Shown piece by piece: positions 21,601 to 30,040 of a stretch of DNA of 64,000 bases. Every line of letters starts with the position of its first letter. The stretch's first letter is position 1. The position numbers and the translations under genes were made by a program. Origin of the DNA: Bolinopsis microptera. Its lineage: Eukaryota; Ctenophora; Tentaculata; Lobata; Bolinopsidae. The DNA lies in NCBI RefSeq assembly GCF_026151205.1, contig NC_087074.1, forward strand, positions 15,854,962-15,918,961, in the 5' to 3' direction. The notes beneath the pieces were generated by a model. The model had not been told where the DNA came from, ran no database searches, and saw nothing but the letters and a program-made list of their open reading frames with translations.

Positions 21601-24600
21601 GAGTGTTATAATTACTTCTAGTGAGTGTATACAAGGAGTGTTATAATTACTTCTAGTGAGTGTATACAAGGAGTGTTATACTTACTTCTAGTGAGTGTAT
21701 ACAAGGAGTGTTATAATTACTTCTAGTGAGTGTATACAAGGAGTGTTATAATTACTTCTAGTGAGTGTATACAAGGAGTGTTATAATTACTTCTAGTGAG
21801 TGTATACAAGGAGTGTTATCGTCCAGTTCCGGTGAGATAATAACTCCTAGTACCATTAGCTGATGTCCCAGTGCTACCTTCCCCAACACAAACTGAGCCG
21901 TGTTAGTCCTGTCAAGACAATCCACACAGTTCGTTCTTACTGCTCCTGAAAATAAGGAGGTATTAGTGCTCCTGAAAATGAGGACGTATTACTGCTCCTG
22001 AAAATGAAGAGGTATTACTGCTCCTGAAAATGAGGAGGTATTACTGCTCCTGAAAATTAGGAGATATTACTGCCCCTAAAAATTAGGAGGTATTACTCCC
22101 CCTGAAAATTAGGAGATATTACTGCCCCTGAAAATGAGAAGGTATTACTGCTCCTGAAAATTAGGAGATATCGTAAAAGTAAGGAGATGTCATGTTTTAA
22201 TCATAAGGAGACGTCTTAATATTAGCCAAGTATATAAATTAGCGAGCGTTTAAGATACTACTACTATACTACGTTTAAGATAGTTGAAGGACTATACACG
22301 GTGTTTTAGCGTCCTAGCACATTCCTACCTGTCTGATAAGCCCCTTTAGCAGTCTCTGCATACTTGTCCTGTCCCACTCCGTCCAAAAAACCTCTTATCT
22401 GATCAGGGTAAGAGTCTATGTTGACATTGTGGAAGAATCCTGTGTTCTTGAAGGTGTTCTTGGCGATCTCCTCCAGCTTCTCCATCACGTTGTGTCTCTT
22501 ATCTTTAGTTTTAGAGTACTTGGACATGTCAAACCCACAGTACCTTATCTTGTGTCTGAGTATCATAGATTAGTTTAAATTAGTTGTATAGTCTATCATT
22601 TGCTGATAATTCGGTGACTGTAAAACTAAATTATATATATTACACAATATTACAGATACTGGTATTTAAAATGCGATATAAAGTTTCAAACTAACTTGAT
22701 TGGAAGGAACTGGTTGAGGTAACTAACTTGATTGGAAGGAACTGGTTGAGGTAACTAACTTGATTGGAAGGAACTGGTTGAGGTAACTAACTTGATTGGA
22801 AGGAACTGGTTGAGGTAACTAACTTGATTGGAAGGAACTGGTTGAGGTAACTAACTTGATTGGAAGGAACTGGTTGAGGTAACTAACTTGATTGGAAGGA
22901 ACTGGTTGAGGTAACTAACTTGATTGGAAGGAACTGGTTGAGGTAACTAACTTGATTGGAAGGAACTGGTTGAGGTTATTAACTTGATTGGAAGGAACTG
23001 GTTGAGGTTACTAACTTGATTGGAAGGAAATGGTTGAGGTTACTAACTTGATTGGAAGGAACTGGTTGAGGTTACTAACTTGATTGGAAGGAACTGGTTG
23101 AGGTTACTAACTTGATTGGAAGGAACTGATTTGATTTGAAACTTTTACAAAATAGCAAGTATACAAATGTACAGCAATTCGAACAAACATATAAAATGGG
23201 CCGAAATGTATAAATGCTAAAAAGCGTGGGTCAGTGAAACAAGTACAGAGGACAACTTTCGGAACAGGAGTTTTTTGGCCGCCCAAAGTCTCAATAACAT
23301 CACCTCCACCTAGTAATGAAATTATGAAATGTGAAAAGTGTGAAACAATCAAATAATAATGTATGTATATAATATAATTGTCTCTCAAATACAGATAACG
23401 TCCGTAAACTCTTAAAATACCCCTACAAGTACATATTATACTGATCAGTGTCCGAGAAACATGAATTACGTCATCATGGTGCCTTCTTAACCCGGCTACA
23501 GACCTTCCCGTTACGGATGTAGTGGTCGAGATGAGTCTGTTCAGCCCTCTTCTTCTTCAGGTCAGTTACCACGTTCTTCCTTGCTGCACGCTCTTCACTG
23601 GATCTATCAGGACAGATCCATACATTTTTGTGTGCATCAGCCATCTTCAGTCTCCCTGTTTTCATCAGAATCTGATGAACTGCTGTTGAGCTTGGGACGG
23701 TGATCTTGACTGGTCGGATAGCCGTGATACCTGGCCTCTTCCAGCCGACTCTAGTCGCTTCAAAATGAGGTTTCTCCCCGATCTCCTCCAATAGTGCGGT
23801 TACCAGAGCTGGAAGCTGTTCTTCATCCTCTTCTTTCAGTCCAAACACTATCAGATTCTTGCTCCTGTCCTCCTCTGCAGCCACACTCTTCATTACATTC
23901 TTCAGAATTTTACTGTTGCAGACCGCGCCACTTGTGCTGTTCTTTTGTACAGCTGCACTGTAGCTCTTAATCCCTGTCTCCACCGTTGTTTGTACTGTCT
24001 CTTCAACTGACGTCTTAAACAACTGTAGTTGTTCGTCCTTCTGCACTAGCAACTGGTCCTGCAACCTGACCATCTTTTCCTTGTCTGCTAGTGCTTCCGT
24101 CTTGAGGCACTCAACGATTTCCATCATAGCGCTCATCTGACTACTCTGCCGTCGTACGAGGTCTGCTGCTTGCATAACCCAGTTTGCCATATACCTTTTA
24201 TAGATAGACGGAGACATGAGTATTTCTTGGTCCATATCTCCACGAATTTCGAAGTTGTCTAATTTCAGTTCTCTTGCCATCGAAGTGAACCATCTATCAG
24301 CACAGCCCTCTACATCTTCCTTTTCTTCGTAGTTGAAATCCTTGATTTTCTTCTAAGATCGGGTCAAATTCAGATCATCCTCCATGGTGTACTTGTATAA
24401 TAATGTACAAGTACACACGCAAAGGCTAACTACGCGGTAGCAGCAGACTGAACTTATCGCTAAGTTACAAAAGATAAGAGAGCTCGATAATTGCAACGTA
24501 AGCTACACACACTACACACACGGTTGAGGTAACTAAACTTGATTGAGGTAACTAACTTGATTGGAAGGAACTGGTTGAGGCTACTAACTTGATTGGAAGG

Positions 24601-27600
24601 AACTGGTTGAGGTTACTAACTTGATTGGAAGGAACTGGTTGAGGTTACTAACTTGATTGGAAGGAACTGGTTGAGGTTACTAACTTGATTGGAAGGAACT
24701 GGTTGAGGTTACTAACTTGATTGGAAGGAACTGGTTGAGGTAACCAACAGTCTGAGTCAGCACCTGAGTCAGCTGTCTCTCGTGGTTCTTCTTCTCTTTA
24801 CTCTTCACCAAGTTGAAGATGTAGATAGGACTCCCGTACTGGGACATGAGCGTGTTGAAGTGCATCGCCGCAATGCTGAAGTACGGGTCTGACCGGCTGA
24901 TCACTATCGGCGGCTTCGGGACCTGGAGGGGTTGTCTAAAACATATAACAGTATACGAGATACGAAATGTTTATTAAGCAGGAGCTTTCAAAATAAATGT
25001 GTAAATCAGACTTCATAATGTTATCAAGTACTTATAGATGAATATTATATAATTCCCAATAGTTATACACTCAAAGTGGCTGTAATAAAACTGAAATAAT
25101 ATTGATGTAATTACCATGGTGCTAGTATCCTGATGCCAGAAAGCAGGTACTGAACCTCTCAACTGTACGTAAGCTGTTATCTTTAGGAACCTGGTGTTAA
25201 AAAAGTTATTTAAATGTCAGATAAATTGATATGAATCATCTGACATGAAATGTTATATTTTAAATTCACGATCAGTACTGCAAATTATACTAAAAATGTC
25301 AAACAATTATAAATTAGAATAAGCTAATAGCGCAACACTACTATAATACACTACTATACAACATGTGTGATAATAAGTACCTGTGGTTGGTGTAGCTAGC
25401 ATCATGCACCACTTGTTCTGTCTCTACCTCATTTGCTACATCACCTGACTCGTTCATACCTGTAAAACAATAGAATAACATCTGCTATCATTCTGGTACC
25501 ATGCCAAGGCATTTAGAATATTTAACAAAAAGTCTAGTACAATAAATGAGAGAGAGAGAGAGAGATCTGGTAGCCACACACGAACCTCTCTTTAAAAAGC
25601 GAGTTCCAGCGTATTTAGAGGATCGCCTAGCTATAAGAGTCAGGTAGATGCTCTTCCCAAAGACCGAGATGTTTGATTGGCTTATAAAACCGTAGACAAG
25701 TGGAACTAGCCACTCTCGAGCCACTTTGTCTATATACCCTCCACCTGGTAAACAAATTAACATAACTTGTAACGTGAGTAATCAGGATAAGTATAAATAT
25801 GTTGAAATTTTCAATTTGAGTTGAGGGATGACATTTTTTAAAATTCCAAACAAACATAAATGCCACAATTCCTTAAATCCTTATCGAGTTTAAGAGATCT
25901 GCTAGTAAACCTCACCTCTAAGTTATCAATTTTAGGGAAACCTCACCTCTAAGTTATAAAGTTTAAGTAAACCTCACCTCTAAGTTATCAACTTTAAGTA
26001 AACCTCACCTCTAAGTTATAAAGTTTAAGTAAACCTCACCTCTAAGTTATCAACTTTAGGTAAACCTCACCTCTAAGTTATAAAGTTTAAGTAAACCTCA
26101 CCTCTAAGCATGTGCATGTTCCACACAAACTTCTCATTAAAGTTAGAATAACAGCGCGTTCCAACCAAACACAGATCACAGGAGCTGTCTGTACAGGACC
26201 CACAACCCACCGGTACAGGGACCATGTTCTGCTGTATTGTCCTGAAATATTGGGAATATCTACAATAAGTGAGAATATTCAGAAATATTGGATTTGTTTC
26301 TCAGATCGAGCCTTAGTTTCAATTAAATCCAGATGATTTCTTCTCACAGTGAATTGAGTAGTGTTTACTTTCATAGATATCAAACATTTGGTGTACAAAA
26401 TAACAGTAATCTATACCTAATTGCTGTCAACAATGAAAAGTAAAAACAAGACGTCACCTTGTAATATCCAGGGTGTAGCAGAAATAGAAGTTGCTTGAGA
26501 AGTCGAGACTGTTAAAGTATTTGATGTATCTGTTTTCCTCGGCACTGTTGTTCGATTGAGTTTTTTCCGGGGACAGTTCAGTCAGTGCTATGTCTTCTAT
26601 CTACAGGCAGTTAAACTCAAAACTCAATCCTGAGTCGCTGTAATCATTAAAATCACAGCGACTCAGGATCAAATTAAAACCGAGCCACCTACATTTCGGA
26701 GTCAAATTGAAATATAGCGAGAATTTAACGACTCAACTACTGAAATTTAAAACTTTGAAGAGTGAGTAAAGAGTTGAATCTTACCTTATAGATAATATGC
26801 CCACCAATCTGAGCAACTTTCCTTCTCCGTGTGATAAGAACCATGTAGTAACCTTGTGTGAACTTCACAAAACCCAGCAACCCAAACGCCATCAACAACT
26901 TCTTTAGCTGGGGCGTCTTGGATACTTTCTTTTTGGGATCACCGTCCACTGCATTTAGTATAGTCTGCATTTCAGACTTACTGTACTGTTTACCATCATG
27001 GTCAATGGTCAGCTCCTTTGGGTTCAACCGACTTATCTGGCAGAAAACATAGTGTTAGGAATATGGAAATAAATATAGTATGATATTAAAGAGCTATGAT
27101 ATTATTTTTGATCAGGCAAACGTTTTCGTTAGGGTCAGTTTATTAATGTACAGGGTGGGCCAAAAGTCAGTACCCATACGTTGGCCTTAATAGCTCAGTC
27201 ACTGAGTGCCCAATTTAAATACTTCTTTCTGGTATGACTTAGTACCACCACTGGTTCGAGGAATTTGTCAACTCGAAAAATATTCGCGTTCATTTTTTTC
27301 AAATGGAGGTTCATTTTCATATTTATTTGATAGTTTGGATAGTCGGATCAAGCTCAATATTATTGAATTGTGTTTGGCCATTCGAATTGCGTTTGTCCTG
27401 AAAGAATTAGAACTGTAGCTTCTCAGATGACCGAGATATGAAGCATAACGAGTTTATTCATTACGTGTGATCAGGTGATTGGTTTACCTAATCACGTGAT
27501 AAGGTGACCCCGTTAACTACCCCGTTAAACATTATGGGAATTGTTAAGGGTGCCCAATTAAGGTGTCGTGTCACGGTGTCACATAATCACCCAGTCAATT

Positions 27601-28062
27601 TTGTTAACGAGATACAGAAAATGCTTGATTACTTCGTCATTTCTAATCCGTTTTGCCTCATGTTTGGAGATCATATGCAACATTTGATAATCTACCGTCT
27701 CTGAAAAAATTAGGCGTTCAGCATGTTCAGAGAAAACAATATAGGTGTTTTAATATTGAATGGGCGTGGTCTAAAATATTCGAATTTTCAAATTTTGACG
27801 ACGGAATCCTCGAACCAGTAGGTAAAGTATGCCATCTGCAAAGCAACAGCTCTCAAATATAAAACACGGCGGGGCTATTAAGGCCAACGTATGGGTACTG
27901 ACTTTTGGCCCACCCTGTACTTGTAAATACCTTCAAAAGACGAAAAACAGAGTTTTCATTGTCATTTCCAACGATGTAGAAAGTGGATTTAGTTTCGTAA
28001 ACAGCTAGTCTTTGAATAGTTACAGCTGCAGCTGGTAACTGCAGTCGTGGCTTTTCTATCAT
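18612..28062 (-). CDS. FIG4: FIG4 Sac-domain phosphoinositide 5-phosphatase (694 aa)
   Basis: Thirteen exons: 28062-27931, 27036-26785, 26600-26458, 26241-26102, 25744-25586, 25459-25381, 25190-25115, 24922-24717, 22555-22329, 21945-21791, 19590-19398, 19163-19039 and 18809-18612. All introns are GT..AG and phases agree throughout. Family matches run the whole length: LYETR-like [82 protein letters not shown], the CX5R catalytic loop [13 protein letters not shown] (Cys 478, Arg 484), [19 protein letters not shown] and [10 protein letters not shown]. In animals FIG4 works with PIKfyve and VAC14 on endolysosomal membranes to control PI(3,5)P2 (established). It is shorter than the human protein (907 aa): the region after the Sac domain is almost absent. 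The first in-frame ATG is 28062, after an upstream stop. Introns 1, 4, 8, 9, 10 and 11 carry repeats or insertions listed separately. Confidence 0.95.
19299..19400 (-). repeat. Degenerate repeats of the FIG4 exon 11 donor
   Basis: On the minus strand the real junction is TTCTTAG|gttaatg at 19398/19397. Within the next 60 bases of intron 11 come GTGTTAG|gttaatg and CGTTCTTAG|gtttt, embedded in repeats of gtaataaagtgaactacat. It is less regular than the arrays in introns 4, 8, 9 and 10. Confidence 0.5.
19611..19656 (-). repeat. Poly-G/C run at the FIG4 intron 10 acceptor
   Basis: A nearly pure G run on the plus strand is a C-run on the sense strand of FIG4. It ends about 20 bases before the exon 11 acceptor at 19591, where a polypyrimidine tract is expected. 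Runs like this are length-unstable. Confidence 0.8.
19966..20133 (-). repeat. 35-base minisatellite, left block (intron 10)
   Basis: About five copies of the same 35-base unit as at 21150-21820. The two blocks are separated by about 1 kb containing a Penelope-like GIY-YIG frame. The block ends at tgttataattact, which is also present at the edge of the right block. Confidence 0.9.
20415..21149 (-). CDS. Penelope-like element GIY-YIG endonuclease region (fragment)
   Basis: An open frame of about 244 aa. The centre reads [10 protein letters not shown]...[18 protein letters not shown], the GIY-YIG nuclease core with its conserved YVGRT and arginine, then a conserved AAHLIDSHN. In EN+ Penelope-like elements this domain sits at the C-terminus behind the reverse transcriptase (established). 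No RT is present here, so the copy is 5'-truncated; the first ATG lies right against the minisatellite. It is inserted inside intron 10 of FIG4, on the same strand. The frame has no internal stop, so the insertion may be fairly young. Other GIY-YIG mobile proteins are an alternative. Confidence 0.75.
   Translation of the reverse strand: MIDVIEKFESTIETSPSLSSTSNTDTTSTTETSNQDRNTGKRLFSYVKRSGASLRRRLLNPQLHAEDNTVTKTEPCHQRNCKCCAMIGSEKCYCINGVKIRQAPGTCSSYNIVYIFICKLCPSPFCYVGRTIRTLHERVTEHRANYYKLLKDPSLKHSDDFLSDDSDTYSLAAHLIDSHNLSNRPDFDASYNVFILKNSSPSNLEVNEHLLIQKLRTLKPYGINSCDPFGMPLLFENKTFDNGP
21150..21820 (-). repeat. 35-base minisatellite of the exon 10 5' splice junction (intron 10)
   Basis: About 19 copies of a 35-base unit. 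On the FIG4 sense strand each unit holds the last 27 bases of exon 10 (ending CACTCACTAGAA) and the first 8 bases of the intron (gtaattat). The first unit overlaps the real exon end at 21791. Each repeat therefore carries an intact copy of the donor site. Confidence 0.95.
21943..22175 (-). repeat. 26-base minisatellite of the exon 10 3' splice junction (intron 9)
   Basis: Nine copies at 26-base spacing (21943, 21969, 21995, 22021 and on). On the sense strand the unit ends attttcag|GAGCAGTAA: 17 intronic bases including the acceptor plus the first 9 bases of exon 10, whose real start is 21945. Copies further into the intron are more diverged. Confidence 0.95.
22691..23127 (-). repeat. 32-base minisatellite, left block (intron 8)
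   Basis: About 14 copies of the unit described at 24523-24745, followed by a retroelement-derived segment. The last copy breaks off within the unit (ggaaggaactg) and the right block resumes at ggttgagg. Confidence 0.95.
23474..24280 (-). CDS. LINE ORF1-type protein (268 aa)
   Basis: ATG-started frame without internal stops. Residues about 30-115 are Lys/Glu/Gln-rich with a coiled-coil look ([20 protein letters not shown]). Residues about 140-215 contain [13 protein letters not shown] and a following [15 protein letters not shown], as in the RRM-like domain of LINE ORF1 RNA-binding proteins. The C-terminus has [15 protein letters not shown] and [11 protein letters not shown], typical of this family. 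A putative 5' untranslated region extends to about 24520, but no ORF2 is present downstream, so the copy is incomplete. It sits in intron 8 of FIG4 in the same orientation and splits the minisatellite there. Confidence 0.75.
   Translation of the reverse strand: MARELKLDNFEIRGDMDQEILMSPSIYKRYMANWVMQAADLVRRQSSQMSAMMEIVECLKTEALADKEKMVRLQDQLLVQKDEQLQLFKTSVEETVQTTVETGIKSYSAAVQKNSTSGAVCNSKILKNVMKSVAAEEDRSKNLIVFGLKEEDEEQLPALVTALLEEIGEKPHFEATRVGWKRPGITAIRPVKITVPSSTAVHQILMKTGRLKMADAHKNVWICPDRSSEERAARKNVVTDLKKKRAEQTHLDHYIRNGKVCSRVKKAP
24523..24745 (-). repeat. 32-base minisatellite of the exon 8 5' splice junction, right block (intron 8)
   Basis: About seven copies. On the sense strand the unit holds the last 27 bases of FIG4 exon 8 (TACCTCAACCAGTTCC.., coding YLNQFLPIK) and the first 5 intron bases (gttag). 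The exon's own end, at 24717, is the first unit of the array. Together with 22691-23127 this makes about 20 copies of the donor junction. Confidence 0.95.
25905..26107 (-). repeat. 31-base minisatellite of the exon 4 5' splice junction (intron 4)
   Basis: Seven copies. On the sense strand the unit contains CTTAGAG|gtgaggttta, matching the true junction of FIG4 exon 4 at 26102/26101, followed by a short AT-rich spacer of the intron. Alternate copies differ at one or two spacer bases. Confidence 0.95.
27151..27917. mobile_element. Tc1/mariner-like non-autonomous element, 767 bp
   Basis: Near-perfect terminal inverted repeats of about 45 bases begin CAGGGTGGGCCAAAAGTCAG and are bounded by TA on both sides, the target duplication of the Tc1/mariner superfamily. 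No transposase frame is present. It sits in intron 1 of FIG4, about 10 bases from the exon 1 donor. A diverged partial relative lies at 55523-55903. Confidence 0.85.
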
Positions 28063-28460
28063 GTCATCGTTAAATGCTGTCAAATGTTAGATAATATGGT
28101 TTTAATATGGTTTTAGTGCAAAAATGAAACCGAAAATGATTAAGTCTTAGTTGTAATAAATTAATTTATTGTTTCTTACAAGCCTCGATAATATAATAAT
28201 GATACAAAATATCTATAGTGAAAGTCAGAATTATTACACTAAAACACAATGGTTCATTCATATTTTACAGAAAATCTACACCCCAGTCATCTCATATCAA
28301 TTGTTAAATTTACATTACTGTATAAAATGTTAATTGTTTTGAAGAAAGCTACATAAATACAAAAAAGTGCTGTATTTTGGAAAAAATATCAAAAATAATC
28401 ATCAATCACTCGTTTCATTCCCTCTTCTTTCAGCTTAAAGTCAGTTTTAGGTAATGGATG
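28063..28460. other. Gap between FIG4 and the actin-like gene
   Basis: AT-rich, about 400 bases, holding the FIG4 promoter and the 3' end of the actin-like gene. AATAAA on the minus strand near 28160 could serve the actin-like transcript. No core promoter element is clear. Confidence 0.4.
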
Positions 28461-29531
28461 TTAACTTTGGATTGAGTCTGCTGGATTAATGCACCTCTCA
28501 TGAATAGCTTTTGGACCACATTCTTGATACATTTCCCTGGATAAATCCTTACCCATAAAACATGAAAGTGATCCAATAATTGAACCTCCAATCCAGGGAG
28601 AGTAGAGACGTTCAGGTGGTGCAACAACTTTTATATTCAAACCTTTGTGACGTTTACCAACGATTTCATCTAGTCTGTTTCTTAACTTCTCAGGTAGTCC
28701 ATTGATCTTTGTGTTGCCTCCAGATAAGATGATACTTGAAAACAAATGTTTCCTGGTATGAATATTTGAAGCCATGATAGACTTATAAACCATGTTGGGT
28801 AGAGTTTCTGTACTAAAATACTCAGTACAGTCGCTCAGATATGTACTCTTTATACTATGAGTGGTCCCATCAGGTAACTCAACTTTCGTTGTTGGAGCTT
28901 CGAAACAAGAGCTATATTTTTCTTTTATATGAACATAATCAGAATCAGAGAAAATGTAATTTACCTTTTCATTCCTACAATCCATTTTACAATAATTTCT
29001 CAAATTATCAGTGATGTCATCTCCTGCACCATCTTTACGCAAAACTGAGTTGGCGAACATGAATCCCTCATAAATAACAGCAGTTTGTGTAACAGAATTA
29101 CCAGACTCGACTACTATTCCACTTCCTCTACCAGAGCTGTAGAGGGACAATACTGGTGATGGGGCCATGTATAAGCTAGCAACTTCATATTTTTCAAACA
29201 AAAGCTCTGTCAATTTTTCTCTTTTTGAGGGACAGTCGTGAAAATTCTCTGTGAGCAAAATGCCATTATCCTTCAGTGAATAGTCTTCTGCATAATTGCT
29301 GATTGAGCCAATACATTTCGAAATGACCTCATCTAGAACATCTATGTCGCATTTATCATCAGGGTAATAGAGCTTATATCTCTGATTACAATACTTTTCT
29401 TTGAACTCAGGACAATCTACATATTTTATATTTACTGATGGCTCATCATCTCCAGCAACCCCTGCTCTAGCACAGTGAGATCCAATGTCGAAAACGATTG
29501 TTGCTCCTTCATCATCAGAGCAAGAAGACAT
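28461..29531 (-). CDS. Divergent actin-related protein, intronless (356 aa)
   Basis: A single uninterrupted frame from ATG 29531 (an in-frame stop lies upstream) to 28461. Actin-fold motifs are in order: IVFDIGSHCARAGVAGDDEP (phosphate 1), ILLTENFHDCPSKREKL, SLYSSGRGSGIVVESG (phosphate 2 and hinge), TQTAVIYEGF, ILSGGNTKINGLPEKL (adenosine loop), and IKVVAPPERLYSPWIGGS. Length is close to actin (375 aa), with loops shortened or replaced in the first third. The changes from canonical actin are too many for a conventional cytoplasmic actin, and I cannot place it in a named ARP family. Lack of introns among intron-rich neighbours suggests a retrocopy that kept or gained function, but no poly(A) tract is seen at its 3' side. 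Confidence 0.85.
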   Translation of the reverse strand: MSSCSDDEGATIVFDIGSHCARAGVAGDDEPSVNIKYVDCPEFKEKYCNQRYKLYYPDDKCDIDVLDEVISKCIGSISNYAEDYSLKDNGILLTENFHDCPSKREKLTELLFEKYEVASLYMAPSPVLSLYSSGRGSGIVVESGNSVTQTAVIYEGFMFANSVLRKDGAGDDITDNLRNYCKMDCRNEKVNYIFSDSDYVHIKEKYSSCFEAPTTKVELPDGTTHSIKSTYLSDCTEYFSTETLPNMVYKSIMASNIHTRKHLFSSIILSGGNTKINGLPEKLRNRLDEIVGKRHKGLNIKVVAPPERLYSPWIGGSIIGSLSCFMGKDLSREMYQECGPKAIHERCINPADSIQS

Positions 29532-29543
29532 TCTTACTCTCAC

Positions 29544-30040
29544 ATCGATTTTTGAACTAATAAGGGATTACAATTAGTTTATCCAGTGAAACAATGAGTT
29601 GAGCAGAAGGCTCAAAAAGAAATTTATAGTGGGTTAGAAATCAATCGAGATAATTTTATGATCTACCATGGTAGCAAGGCAATAATTGAATTAAAATCTG
29701 GCAATCTCCAACCCTGCGTATCATTATGTATTGTGTATCTAGTGCACGGTTTATTCCTGTCGTTCCCTCAAAAGAAAGGCAACTGCATTTCTTGTTAGCT
29801 TGATATCCTTTACAGTAAGGCTTAGAAACTGGAACCCTGATGTCAAGCAAGCTTTTCAAGAATAGTTACATTCACTATCTAGAAAAACATCAAATTCAGT
29901 GTACCGAAAAAACCGGTTTTTCCAAATTAAACCAGGTTATTCCCATTTAAAACACTTTCGATTCAGCAGTCAAAAATACATCTTTTTAAGATGGGTCTGA
30001 TGATTCTAGGGTATTGAGCAAAAAATCCCCGTAACAGCCT
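29544..30040. other. Non-coding, nothing recognised
   Basis: AT-rich flank of the actin-like gene. A short minus-strand open stretch near 29656-29859 has no recognisable content. Confidence 0.35.

Noticed and set aside
23107-23388. Minus-strand open frame with [15 protein letters not shown]
   Set aside because: It has no ATG-linked splice context, and its C-terminal end runs into the minisatellite; it is more likely retroelement 3' sequence.
22691-24717. Extra exons or a repeat protein encoded by the YLNQFLP-coding array
   Set aside because: Each 32-base unit shifts the frame and the FIG4 exons on both sides join in phase without it.
19966-26107. Regular direct repeats that might suggest CRISPR arrays
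   Set aside because: The repeats are contiguous with no unique spacers, the units copy FIG4 exon junctions, and the DNA is clearly animal.
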